A DNA stretch of 64,000 nucleotides from Oceanispirochaeta crateris (GTDB lineage Bacteria > Spirochaetota > Spirochaetia > DSM-2461): contig NZ_CP036150.1 of assembly GCF_008329965.1 (NCBI RefSeq), positions 3,080,439 to 3,144,438 of the forward strand, read 5' to 3'. A program made the translations under genes and the position numbers. This document shows, piece by piece, positions 55,448-64,000 of the stretch (position 1 is the stretch's first letter; each line of letters begins with the position of its first letter). Under the pieces are notes generated by a model. The model ran no database searches. It was not told the origin of the DNA and saw nothing but the letters and a program-made list of their open reading frames with translations.

Positions 55448-56593
55448 ATGATGCAAGTAATTGCTGTTGCAAGTGGAAAGGGTGGGGTAGGTAAATCCCT
55501 GTTGGCCTCCAATTTGGCCATTGGTTTGGCTGATAACAATAAAAAAGTTATTTTGGCCGATTTGGATCTTGGCGGTTCAAATCTGCATCTGGTCATAGGA
55601 CAAAAGGCATCCAATCTTGGGTTGGGCTCTTTTATTAATAATTCTAAGCAGAAAATTGAAGATATTATTCAGGATACAGAGTATAAGAATCTTCGTTTTA
55701 TTTCGGGTGAGGGAGAAGCTCCCGGTGCTGCCAATATAACGGCACCACAGAAAAAGAAGTTAATTAATCGGATGAGTGGTCTGGATGCAGATTATCTTGT
55801 TATGGATTTGGGTGCTGGTTCCAGTAACACTATTCTTGATTTTTTCCTCCTTTCAGGCTGTGGCATCATCGTGACAACCCCGACGCTGACTGCAACACTT
55901 AATGCCTATCTATTCATTAAAAATGTTCTATTCAGGATGTTATATGCCTCTTTTAATAGAAAATCACCGGCGACTGAATATCTTGAAACTCTAAGAAAGG
56001 ATGGGGTATCTCTTCAAAAGGTATACCTGACTAGTCTTTTAGAAAAATTAAGGAGCCTGGATCCCGCTGGTGCAGATCTCTTTGAAGAGAAAAAAAAGCA
56101 TTTTCAACCACGTCTAGTTATGAATATGCTAGATAATCCGGATGATATTCAGAAAGTAGACCGCTTGATTATTTCTGTTAGAGATTATTTGGGAGTCAAT
56201 CTTGATTTCCTGGGTGTTCTATACAGAGATGAGTTTCAGAAAAAGGCTCTAAATTCCCGTTTACCTGTCTTAAAGTACAAACCTGGAGCGGTTGTATCAC
56301 AGGGAATCTTAAGAATTTGCGATAAAGTCCTGGATATGAAACTGGAAGAGAGGATTAATCTTTCAAACCTGGATGCCGAATCCTCTTATCAGTCGGCTGA
56401 GATGGAAGCCGAATCGGATTTTAATGACAAGGTGCAGTCACTGGAAGAACTGCTTCATAGCGGTGCTCTAACACAGGGAGATTTGATTGAAACTATTCGT
56501 ATGCAACAATATGAAATTAGCAAATTAAAAAAGGAAAATAGATTCATCAAATCCAAGCTGTTAAAGGCTTCAGAATTGGGATTCCAAGTGTAG
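55448..56593 (+). CDS. MinD/FlhG-like P-loop ATPase
   Basis: 381 residues. Deviant Walker A SGKGGVGKSLLASNLA, switch I region ILADLDLGGSNLHLVIG and DYLVMDLGAGSSNTILDF identify the MinD/ParA superfamily. The C-terminal 110 residues extend beyond MinD, with an acidic stretch and a coiled coil (LIETIRMQQYEISKLKKENR). No MinE, MinC or flagellar gene is adjacent. It is 8 nt upstream of the FapA gene, so the two are likely partners; a role in pole or envelope positioning is an inference. Confidence 0.85.
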   Translation: MMQVIAVASGKGGVGKSLLASNLAIGLADNNKKVILADLDLGGSNLHLVIGQKASNLGLGSFINNSKQKIEDIIQDTEYKNLRFISGEGEAPGAANITAPQKKKLINRMSGLDADYLVMDLGAGSSNTILDFFLLSGCGIIVTTPTLTATLNAYLFIKNVLFRMLYASFNRKSPATEYLETLRKDGVSLQKVYLTSLLEKLRSLDPAGADLFEEKKKHFQPRLVMNMLDNPDDIQKVDRLIISVRDYLGVNLDFLGVLYRDEFQKKALNSRLPVLKYKPGAVVSQGILRICDKVLDMKLEERINLSNLDAESSYQSAEMEAESDFNDKVQSLEELLHSGALTQGDLIETIRMQQYEISKLKKENRFIKSKLLKASELGFQV

Positions 56594-56601
56594 CTGGGCA
56601 T

Positions 56602-59472
56602 ATGAGTTTTGAATTCAATGGTAAATTAAGTGTTCAGACAGATGAAAAATATCTGTCAGCAAAAATTCATTTTACACCTATAAGCAGTCAGGAATCTCAT
56701 AATCTGGCCAGCCTTCAGGCTCTTTTGGAGAAGGAAGGTATTGTTTATGGTATTGATCAGGCAGTGCTGGAAAAGACTGCAGAAGAGTTTTCTGAAACCA
56801 TGGAACCCTACCTCTCTGATGTTATAGCCAAGGGGAATCCTCCACAGGGCGGAACTGGTCAAACGTACGAATTTTCTCCATTTGCAACACCGAAAAATCT
56901 TCAAACTGTGCTCAAAAAAATTATGAGCATGAAAAAAGCCCCAGTCATAATGAAAACCATATCGGTTAAAGTTACGAAGGACAAAAGAGTTAAAGATAAA
57001 GGGCTTTTCAAGGGTGGTAAAGAAAAAATTATTACCGTAGAGGAAGAAGAGCAGAAGAGAATCAGAGTCGATGTTTCGGATGAAGTTCTTGATATCGGTT
57101 TTTTTGAAAAAGGGGCTGTAATCTGTAGAATGAGCTCCTCTACAGGAGAAGCGAAGAAAGGAAAAGACATCCGGGGAAATGACCTTTTACCTCCAGAAAT
57201 TATTGAGGGTGAATTTTGGCCCGGTAAGAATATTATTAAAGAAAAAACAGAGATTCTTGCTGGTGAAACCGGATTTGTGAGAAAAGGGAAGAATTGGCTG
57301 GACCTTCTACCCTTTGAAAACCATAGCTGGTCTGTCTTTCGAAGTGATAATAAAGCCGACTGCCTTCTAGAACTCACTGCTGGAAATAAATTTGCAGCTC
57401 CTCCAGAGGTCTCAGAAATAAAACAGGCCGTTCTTCAATTAGGGGTTTCCCAGGATGTTTTGGTAAGCGACAGAAAAATTATGCAATTTTTGGGAAGCAG
57501 TTGCAGGTCCGGAGGAACACATACATTTTGCCTGACTAAGGACAGGGATGGATCCTTTGATATTGAGGTCAATTCACTGTCTACTGAAGCCAAATTACAT
57601 CTTTATAAGGGTTCTGGAAAAGGTCGATCCTTAAATTTAAAACAGGCTTGGAACAGGGTTCTAGACCTTAAAATTGTTCATTTTGAAGCGGAAAGGATTA
57701 AAAAAGAGATCCTGGACTTTCATGGTTCTGAGGACAAGGAAACGACCATTCTTCTCGCAGCAGGTCAAGATCCTCGAAGAGGGGATGACCGTGAAATTTT
57801 GATTGAAGTCGAATACCTTTCTGAGGATGATGTCGGCAGCATAAAGGACAGAATCAAAGAGTTAAAAGTTTTGGCACCTTCCTTTAAGGATTTTCCGGTT
57901 GATAAAATTGAAAAAATGGCTCCTGTTAAAAAAGGGATGAAGCTTTTTCAATTGGGAAAACAGAAAGGTGGTAAAGACGGGCGTGATATTTACGGGAATA
58001 TTATTCAAGGGATAGAGGGGAATGATCCCATTCTCAATATATATGAGAATATAAGTATTCAGGATGAAGTTGCCACATCAAAAATTAATGGTATCCTGGA
58101 TTTTGCATGTGATAATATGATCTATTATCTGAGAGTCCGGGAACATGAAGATGCCAGAATCATGGTGTCTCTCTCTGATAATAGTATGACCGCTTATGTT
58201 TCATTTCTTTCACCCCAGGGCAGCGGTAAGCCGGTTTCTCTGGAGAGTATCCATTCTGTTTTAGAAGAAAAAGGAATTGTCAAAGGCATACTAGAAGATG
58301 AGATCAGAAAGATTGTGACCCTTGCAGAAGAAGGCCAGATCGTTACTGATTATCCTGTTGCTGAGGGAAAGATGCCCTTTTTGGAAGAACAGACGCTGAA
58401 GTTTCTCGTCGATCTGGAACCTGGTACAAAGGACAATGTTCCTGTTGATGCAGGTGATTTGATTGCGGAAATTCAGAAGCAGGGAGATGGAGAATCTACA
58501 GGATATAATGTTCTGGGTGAGCAATTATACAGTGAAAATGACAAGGGTTTAGAACGGGAAGATAATGTTCTTCTTGAGGAAGTTGAGGGTCGAACACTTC
58601 TTAAATCCGGCACTAAGGGTCTTCTCTGTTTGGAGAATGGTAAACTGTATATTAAAGAGAAGCAGACTATTCGAGGGGATATTTCACGAACAACCGGGAA
58701 TTTGCAATTTCCAGGGTCTATTGCTATCTCCGGTTCAGTCTTATCTGGCATCTTTGTTAAAGCAGGCAAAGACCTGACTGTTATGGAAGTTGTAGAAGCA
58801 TCTCTCCTTTCCGCGGGAGGCTCAATTATAATTGGTAAGGGTGTTAAGGGCGATCATAAGGCTGTTTTGAGAGCTGGTGAGAATATTACACTAGGTTTTG
58901 CAGAGGCAACAAATATCATGGTCAATGGTGTGCTCTATTTAAAGAAGGCTCTTATGAACTGCGTGATAAAGTGTAATGGAAAGATCGAGTCTGACTCCGG
59001 GAACACGCGAATTATCGGTGGTCATCTAAAGGTAAAAAATGGCATTACTGTTGGGTCGATCGGATCAGAAAGTGAGACCAAGACTTACATCTCATTCGGA
59101 CAGGACTACCTGGTGGAAGATCAGATCAATGTTGTCACAAAAGAAATAGACCAGATCACTCAAGCTCTGCCGGAAATTGAATCTCACCTTAAGCTGGCTG
59201 GTGAAAAAAGAAATCAGAAAAAGCTGATGGCTTTGAGGAAAAAGAAAGTTCAGATGTTGAAGGTCCTTGAGAAACAGGGAATTAAGAATTTCTTTCTTAA
59301 AGAAAAATTTGAAATTCATTTTGATTCCATGATCAAAGTAAGTAATACTGTTTTTCCAGGGGTTACTTTTGAAAGCCATGGCCGTACATACACAGTTAAA
59401 CAAAAATTAAATTCAATTATCATATATTTTGATAGTAAAACTGGTAAGATTCTTACAAAGCCACTGATCTAA
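56602..59472 (+). CDS. Large FapA/DUF342 polymer-forming protein
   Basis: 956 residues, larger than most FapA proteins. The start resembles the FapA N-domain (LQALLEKEGIVYGIDQAVLEK) and a copy recurs near residue 535 (SVLEEKGIVKGILEDEI). Gly-rich hinge motifs occur three times, at about 187 (GKDIRGN), 456 (GKDGRDIYGN) and 631 (STGYNVLGE), suggesting an N-domain array. A right-handed beta-helix of valine/isoleucine turns follows (about 690-830, GSIAISGSVLSGIFVKAGKDL). A coiled coil (about 850-900, EIESHLKLAGEKRNQKKLM) precedes the end. Vibrio FapA polymerises at the cell pole. It is paired with a MinD-like ATPase. Confidence 0.85.
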   Translation: MSFEFNGKLSVQTDEKYLSAKIHFTPISSQESHNLASLQALLEKEGIVYGIDQAVLEKTAEEFSETMEPYLSDVIAKGNPPQGGTGQTYEFSPFATPKNLQTVLKKIMSMKKAPVIMKTISVKVTKDKRVKDKGLFKGGKEKIITVEEEEQKRIRVDVSDEVLDIGFFEKGAVICRMSSSTGEAKKGKDIRGNDLLPPEIIEGEFWPGKNIIKEKTEILAGETGFVRKGKNWLDLLPFENHSWSVFRSDNKADCLLELTAGNKFAAPPEVSEIKQAVLQLGVSQDVLVSDRKIMQFLGSSCRSGGTHTFCLTKDRDGSFDIEVNSLSTEAKLHLYKGSGKGRSLNLKQAWNRVLDLKIVHFEAERIKKEILDFHGSEDKETTILLAAGQDPRRGDDREILIEVEYLSEDDVGSIKDRIKELKVLAPSFKDFPVDKIEKMAPVKKGMKLFQLGKQKGGKDGRDIYGNIIQGIEGNDPILNIYENISIQDEVATSKINGILDFACDNMIYYLRVREHEDARIMVSLSDNSMTAYVSFLSPQGSGKPVSLESIHSVLEEKGIVKGILEDEIRKIVTLAEEGQIVTDYPVAEGKMPFLEEQTLKFLVDLEPGTKDNVPVDAGDLIAEIQKQGDGESTGYNVLGEQLYSENDKGLEREDNVLLEEVEGRTLLKSGTKGLLCLENGKLYIKEKQTIRGDISRTTGNLQFPGSIAISGSVLSGIFVKAGKDLTVMEVVEASLLSAGGSIIIGKGVKGDHKAVLRAGENITLGFAEATNIMVNGVLYLKKALMNCVIKCNGKIESDSGNTRIIGGHLKVKNGITVGSIGSESETKTYISFGQDYLVEDQINVVTKEIDQITQALPEIESHLKLAGEKRNQKKLMALRKKKVQMLKVLEKQGIKNFFLKEKFEIHFDSMIKVSNTVFPGVTFESHGRTYTVKQKLNSIIIYFDSKTGKILTKPLI

Positions 59473-59486
59473 AAATGAGGTAAATA

Positions 59487-60443
59487 ATGTTATATATATA
59501 TTTTCCAGAATGGTTAAAACCAGAAATAATTCCAGGTTTACCTGTCCGTTGGTATGGTCTCATGTACATTTTAGCATTTGCTGTTACCTACCTCCTGTTT
59601 AAAAAACAGATGAAAGAGGAATCTATTGATATCAGCGATGATGATGTTTCCAATCTGTTTTTTGCCGGTATTCTCGGTTTGATTCTGGGTGCCCGGCTGA
59701 TGTCTGCTTTAGTCTATGATACGTCCGGAATCTACTGGAGTAAACCTTGGCTGATTTTCTGGCCTTTTATGGGAGGACAGTTTGTTGGTCTTCAGGGAAT
59801 GTCCTATCATGGCGGCCTCATCGGTACTCTGGTCGCTGTCGTTATATATTGTCGAAGACATAAAATCTATTTCCCGGCTTTAGCCGACAGAATCGTTTTG
59901 GGTGTTCCCCTGGGATATACATTTGGTCGTCTGGGAAACTTCATAAATGGTGAGCTTTATGGCAGAGTGACAACCAGTTCTGTTGGAATGGTTTTTCCCT
60001 ATGCCGGCCGCTTTTCTCCCGCCGAAGAGTGGGTTAAAGAAACAGCCAGTAAAATAGGGATGGATATCAGTGGTATGTCTGCAGTGAACCTCCCGCGTCA
60101 TCCTTCGCAGCTGTATGAAGCCTTTGGAGAAGGAATCCTCCTTTGGATCTTTCTCTGGTTTGTCATCAGAAAACGAAAGAAGTTTGAAGGGGCTGTCATA
60201 GGCTGGTATCTGATCGGGTATGGTTCTGTTCGTTTTGTTATCGAGTATTTCCGAGAACCCGATGCTGGATTGGATTTCCCGCTATTGTGGGGAAATCCTT
60301 CACCCAATTATATTTTTGCTTCTCTTTTTAACTTTACGACAGGTCAAATTTTCTGTTTTGCCATGATTCTTAGTGGATTACTATGTCTACTTTTATTTCG
60401 TTGGAAAGACCGGCGACGTAAAGGGCCAGGACTGTTTGTATGA
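59487..60443 (+). CDS. lgt: Prolipoprotein diacylglyceryl transferase
   Basis: 318 residues, a polytopic inner-membrane enzyme adding diacylglycerol to lipobox Cys. Signature sequence GRLGNFINGELYGR and HPSQLYEAFGEG, with SYHGGLIGTLVAV. Seven transmembrane helices are expected. GAGG lies upstream of ATG 59487. The last codons overlap the next gene (ATGA). Confidence 0.97.
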   Translation: MLYIYFPEWLKPEIIPGLPVRWYGLMYILAFAVTYLLFKKQMKEESIDISDDDVSNLFFAGILGLILGARLMSALVYDTSGIYWSKPWLIFWPFMGGQFVGLQGMSYHGGLIGTLVAVVIYCRRHKIYFPALADRIVLGVPLGYTFGRLGNFINGELYGRVTTSSVGMVFPYAGRFSPAEEWVKETASKIGMDISGMSAVNLPRHPSQLYEAFGEGILLWIFLWFVIRKRKKFEGAVIGWYLIGYGSVRFVIEYFREPDAGLDFPLLWGNPSPNYIFASLFNFTTGQIFCFAMILSGLLCLLLFRWKDRRRKGPGLFV

Positions 60444-61609
60444 TAAAAAGAGGGGGATGGATCATTTTCATGATCCTTATGACTCAGGGACTCTGGTCGG
60501 CGCAATGGCTCCTTGGAGACAGTGGTAGCTCTGTATTTCTCCCTGAGGGATGGGGGCTGTATGACCAGGAAGACGAGGGACGCATCGCTTTTGCAAATCC
60601 TGAAAACAGTATCAGATTTCAAGTGACTCTCTATCCTGGGAGCGTGTACGATTCTGATACTGAAATGATGGACGAACATCTTACTGGGCTGAATATCAAA
60701 GAAAAGGATCTTTCCCGCTTTATGTATCAGGGTCTTCCCTGTTCTCTGGCAGATATTCTTTTTGAAACAGGAGGCCAGCAGATTCGAGGATGGTTTTTAT
60801 TCATCGATAGGGATGATTACGATTATTATCTGACTGCCATCACAACCCCCGAAGATTACCCTTCTTCATTGCCTCTCATACTCTCCTGTTTAGATGGTTT
60901 CTCGCCGGATCAGCAGGGGAGGAGTCAGCCAGGGCCCATAAGTGCTCTTATTTCGTCCGGAGGTTCAGAGGAACAGGAAGAACAATTAAGTTTTGAAGGC
61001 AGCCAATTGGTATATCGATGGAGTCGCGGACGCGAGGAAGCCAGCCGTCTTCTGATAGAACGGGAGGCAACCATTCTCTCTTCATACGAGGATCCTAAGC
61101 TTTTTGACGAGGCCTGGAAGCGGTATTATCAGATGATATACAGGGATATGGCTTATGATCTTGAAAATTTGGCATTCCAGCTTTCAGATCAATTATATGA
61201 ATTAGATGAGGTGAACAAATCAGAAGTTCTGCTTTCCTGGCTGCAGGACTTTCAATATGGTAGTACAGATCGTTTTTCGGATTTATTGACACCTACGGAA
61301 TGTCTTCTCTCGGGTACAGGAGATTGTGATGCTTTGGCTCTTGTCTATGGTATCCTTTTAAATCATTTGGAGATTCCTGCAGTACTCATGGTCTCCAGAG
61401 AATACAGTCATGCTCTTGCGGCTGTGGCAGTTCAGCGTAAAGGAGCTCATTTTGATCTGAATGGAACCGACTATGTTGTTGCGGAAATGACTAAAAAAGT
61501 CGATCTTGGACAGATCAGTGCGGACATGTCAAATCTTGATTATTGGGTTATTGTACCCTTTTCAAACTACATTAAAGGTACACTCCCTCTGGAGAGTAGT
61601 AATAATTGA
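60440..61609 (+). CDS. Exported transglutaminase-like protein
   Basis: 389 residues with a signal peptide (IIFMILMTQGLWSA). The N-terminal half is beta-rich and unfamiliar; the C-terminal half has a transglutaminase/cysteine-protease-like core: Cys in LLSGTGDCDALALVYGILL, His in REYSHALAAVAV and an Asp or Asn in HFDLNGTDYV. This triad pattern occurs in bacterial Cys proteases and in non-catalytic binding domains; activity is not certain. It overlaps lgt by 4 nt and is probably cotranslated. Confidence 0.75.
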   Translation: MIKRGGWIIFMILMTQGLWSAQWLLGDSGSSVFLPEGWGLYDQEDEGRIAFANPENSIRFQVTLYPGSVYDSDTEMMDEHLTGLNIKEKDLSRFMYQGLPCSLADILFETGGQQIRGWFLFIDRDDYDYYLTAITTPEDYPSSLPLILSCLDGFSPDQQGRSQPGPISALISSGGSEEQEEQLSFEGSQLVYRWSRGREEASRLLIEREATILSSYEDPKLFDEAWKRYYQMIYRDMAYDLENLAFQLSDQLYELDEVNKSEVLLSWLQDFQYGSTDRFSDLLTPTECLLSGTGDCDALALVYGILLNHLEIPAVLMVSREYSHALAAVAVQRKGAHFDLNGTDYVVAEMTKKVDLGQISADMSNLDYWVIVPFSNYIKGTLPLESSNN

Positions 61610-61776
61610 CTATATGCTGTATGAAAAAAGATACAGTTCCCGATTTGCAGTATGATCCAGTAAAATAGTTAAACGCTAAAGGTTTTCCTAATAAAGAATT
61701 ATATTGTTTATTTTTATTTTATACAGACTGGTATGGATATTGCATGTAATTAATCAAATCGGGAGATAGTAATTTC

Positions 61777-62394
61777 ATGCTGCAAAGTTATAGGACTATA
61801 GGTTCAAAGAGACTGTTTTTGGAAACAATACAGAAAGAGTTTGTCAGAAAATCCATTCATTTGATGATTGCCCTGGTTCCCACTCTAGCCGCTTGGAACT
61901 ACAAATTGACAGTCAGCCTCTTAATTGTTGGAATCCTTGTTTACACCTACGCAGAATATTTGCGCGGTAGGGGTCAGAGAGTCCCTATCATATCAGACCT
62001 GACTGCCTTAGCTTCCCGTGATAGAGACAAGGGCCATTTTGTACTTGGTCCAGTAACGCTTGGTATCGGTGCCTTGTCAGCATTGCTCCTATATCCTCAT
62101 CCTGCTGCTTCGATTGCAATATACGCCTTGGCTTTTGGAGATGGACTATCTAGTCTGTCAGGAAAGCTCTTTGGAGGAGTTCAGATTCCTCTGACAGGGG
62201 GAAAGACTCTGGCTGGATCTTTAACCTGTTTTATATCAGTTCTTACAGCAGGGCTGTTTATATCTCAACAACCCCTTTCTATTCTGCTTGTTGCTTTAAT
62301 GGCAACATTCCTTGAAGCTCTACCCTCAAAAGATCTTGATAATATTATCATTCCCATGGGAACCGGTTTAACAGCCAGTCTGATTGCCTTCTAG
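61777..62394 (+). CDS. Polyprenol/diacylglycerol kinase-like (SEC59/DGK1/VTE5 family) membrane protein
   Basis: 205 residues with about six transmembrane helices. The signature of CTP-dependent lipid kinases and phosphatidate cytidylyltransferase-like proteins is visible: FGDGLSSLSGKLFGG, LTGGKTLAGSLTCF and LPSKDLDNIIIPMG. The substrate could be a polyprenol, dolichol-like lipid or diacylglycerol. Its stop overlaps the convergent membrane protein gene by 4 nt. Confidence 0.8.
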   Translation: MLQSYRTIGSKRLFLETIQKEFVRKSIHLMIALVPTLAAWNYKLTVSLLIVGILVYTYAEYLRGRGQRVPIISDLTALASRDRDKGHFVLGPVTLGIGALSALLLYPHPAASIAIYALAFGDGLSSLSGKLFGGVQIPLTGGKTLAGSLTCFISVLTAGLFISQQPLSILLVALMATFLEALPSKDLDNIIIPMGTGLTASLIAF

Positions 62395-63203
62395 CTCCAT
62401 AGAAAAAGTTTTCTGCTCGTTCTCGCTGAGAGAATTGTTCCAGGTATCAAACAGGCAAATCCTGGAATGATAAAGGGGACATGTAGGAAGAATAGTAACT
62501 CATAACCGACGATCACAAGCATGTTCAGCAAGGCCAGTCTGTAATACTCGTTTCTCCCCTGATGTATCGCTGCAGAAACATAATTCAGAATTGTAAGAAT
62601 TTCTAAGGTTATGCAGAAAAGAGCCAGGTGCTCCTCCCGGGCGATTCTGTTGATGAGAGCCCCTGTTACTATGCTGGTATTGACGGGAATCAATGATGCT
62701 AAAGTAAAAGCTGTCAGAAATGAAATAAGGAGTACCATTCCAAATTTCTGTATTTGGAGGCCGGAGCTGAACAGAGATGCAGCGAAGAGAGAAGCAAGGC
62801 TTAGAATCCTGCTGAAATAAACGATTCTTGTTATAAAACCGGTCGTTGTCAGCAAAGAGGGAAAGTTCTCTATCAAAAAGGGAACACGGAAGACCTGCAG
62901 TGAAAATGTAAATAGAAAAAGATAGAAAAAAGACAACTCTGCTGAAGGATTTCTTTTGATTTGGCGTGATATGATAAATCCGGCAAAGAATGAAAAAAGA
63001 ATTTGCCCGCTTAGTGATATGTATTTCATCAATCCCGTTGCGGTAATCCCTGAAAATAGAGACCACCACAGTTGTTCTTCCTTCCAAGGAATTGAGAATC
63101 CATTCCCTTTTTGAAGAAAGAAAAAAACAATCATAAAGAGGAGAGACAGAAATGAGAGGTTCAGGAGTATCCTGACTATGTATTTTCTGAATATAAGGAT
63201 CAT
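62391..63203 (-). CDS. Polytopic membrane protein of unknown function
   Basis: 270 residues, about seven hydrophobic helices (for example ILLNLSFLSLLFMIVFFFL, LFLFTFSLQVF and LLNMLVIVGYELLFFL). No motif I recognise. It contains no large soluble domain. Divergent from the DUF2259 gene, with about 97 nt between the starts. Confidence 0.65.
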   Translation of the reverse strand: MILIFRKYIVRILLNLSFLSLLFMIVFFFLQKGNGFSIPWKEEQLWWSLFSGITATGLMKYISLSGQILFSFFAGFIISRQIKRNPSAELSFFYLFLFTFSLQVFRVPFLIENFPSLLTTTGFITRIVYFSRILSLASLFAASLFSSGLQIQKFGMVLLISFLTAFTLASLIPVNTSIVTGALINRIAREEHLALFCITLEILTILNYVSAAIHQGRNEYYRLALLNMLVIVGYELLFFLHVPFIIPGFACLIPGTILSARTSRKLFLWS

Positions 63204-63300
63204 AATCTCTATTAAAGCTTAAATACTCTAAAACGTCAAAATAAGAAAAAAAATCTATAGAAAGTTTCCAGACGTTCGATAATAGTATTGAGGTAAAATC

Positions 63301-63993
63301 ATGAAGAAAAAACTTCTAACAGTAACGGTAATGATCCTTTTAATCATGACAGAGGTATATGCCGGAGATAAAGCTGAATTTGTGAACATGGGATTTTCTC
63401 CTGACGGGAGTTATTTCTTATTCGGTCAGTATGGTTTTGCAGCAGAAAAAACACAGTGCTATGCTGATATATATCTGGTGGATGTCAGAAATAACAAATT
63501 TGTACCGGCCTCTGTTTTCTCTGGTGAATACACAGCGACTCTGGAACCCGGTCAATCTCCTGACGGAGCCCTCTTTTCATTGCTGGAAACAGCCATTCCT
63601 GCTAGGAAAAAGTACAATATTGATTATCTGAAAAAGGGACGGCCCCTTTATATCAGGATCAGTGATACCGATGAATCGATGGATGTTCTGGATTTCAGGG
63701 ATTTTGAAACAGGTTCCCGTTTTTCTATGAAATTGATACAGGATGCGGTGAAAAACGAAGATGGACAAGCTGTTGAATCCTCCTTTTTTATTGAAATGAC
63801 ATTCACAGGATCTGGTGGTGTTAATGTTCCTTTTGTTATTGGACATCCAGATTTTAAGAGAAAAGGAATTGAAGAGTATCGAATTGAAAGGGTCTTAACA
63901 GATCCCTCAAATAAGTCCATCATCATTATTGTGGCCAAGATTGATAATGATCTTAATGTCCGGTATATGGTCGAGACTGTCAGAATCCGCTGA
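63301..63993 (+). CDS. Secreted DUF2259 protein
   Basis: 230 residues. The signal peptide (LLTVTVMILLIMTEVYA-G) is followed by a mature part beginning FVNMGFSPDGSYFLFGQYG, typical of DUF2259, then DIYLVDVRNNKFV and FVIGHPDFKRKGIEEYRIERV. The function of the family is unknown; the first motif resembles a propeller strand. It ends 7 bases before the window edge. Confidence 0.8.
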   Translation: MKKKLLTVTVMILLIMTEVYAGDKAEFVNMGFSPDGSYFLFGQYGFAAEKTQCYADIYLVDVRNNKFVPASVFSGEYTATLEPGQSPDGALFSLLETAIPARKKYNIDYLKKGRPLYIRISDTDESMDVLDFRDFETGSRFSMKLIQDAVKNEDGQAVESSFFIEMTFTGSGGVNVPFVIGHPDFKRKGIEEYRIERVLTDPSNKSIIIIVAKIDNDLNVRYMVETVRIR

Positions 63994-64000
63994 TATTGTA

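Overview
This window is the replication-origin region of a moderately AT-rich bacterial chromosome, most probably a free-living spirochaete of the Spirochaetales (Spirochaeta/Oceanispirochaeta-like). That placement is an inference. It rests on a MurA with Asp at the fosfomycin-target position, a DUF4954 protein, DUF342/FapA and DUF2259 proteins, many signal-peptide proteins of unknown function, and the order gyrA-gyrB / dnaA-dnaN-recF-DUF721-rpmH-rnpA-yidD-yidC-jag. No phage, insertion sequence, CRISPR array or rRNA was seen.

Left part (1-26.3 kb): a membrane-anchored HEAT-repeat protein, a GAF-PAS adenylate cyclase, an FHA protein, a GntR regulator and a thioredoxin-type arsenate reductase. 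Next come a large exported HETRH-metallopeptidase/beta-propeller/probable-barrel protein and a tandem-domain acidic secreted protein. Two metallophosphoesterases flank a B12-binding-type radical SAM enzyme. uvrC follows, then a LamG/fibronectin-III exported protein paired with a TPR protein that carries 35 copies of the pentapeptide EPLDE, then thyX, yigZ and a GH63-like glycosidase.

Middle (23.7-32.4 kb, mostly minus strand): one apparent transcription unit runs tRNA-Ser(UGA), tRNA-Ser(GCU), tRNA-Arg(GCG), tRNA-Ser(GGA), SRP RNA, dnaX (split by an A10 run into gamma and tau frames), ybaB and recR. It is followed by the DUF4954 gene, parB-parA, a NifU-like protein and adenosine deaminase.

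Origin (32.4-42.2 kb): two perfect parS palindromes flank the gyrA terminator. gyrB-gyrA reads leftward and dnaA rightward from an AT-rich region with four perfect DnaA boxes. The dnaA-dnaN spacer has weaker boxes followed by GGCCC, a DnaA-trio-like tract and an AT-rich element, so the origin looks bipartite as in Bacillus subtilis. A further cluster of three perfect DnaA boxes lies 9 kb away, downstream of murA.

Right part (42.2-64 kb): rpmH-rnpA-yidD-yidC-jag (ribosome and membrane-protein biogenesis), thrC, murA, and two small regulators (degenerate receiver-wHTH; STAS plus zinc ribbon). A minus-strand operon runs ctpA, yjbQ, rsmE, a TagA-like gene, a membrane protein and an atypical sigma-54-activator-like AAA+ protein. 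Then come a MinD-like ATPase with a very large FapA protein, lgt with a transglutaminase-like exported protein, a polyprenol/diacylglycerol-kinase-like protein, a polytopic membrane protein and a DUF2259 protein. The points most worth following are the dnaX slippage site, the bipartite origin with DnaA-trios, the parS pair, the remote DnaA-box cluster, the EPLDE minisatellite, the degenerate AAA+ activator, the enlarged FapA protein and the target-site residues in MurA and GyrA.
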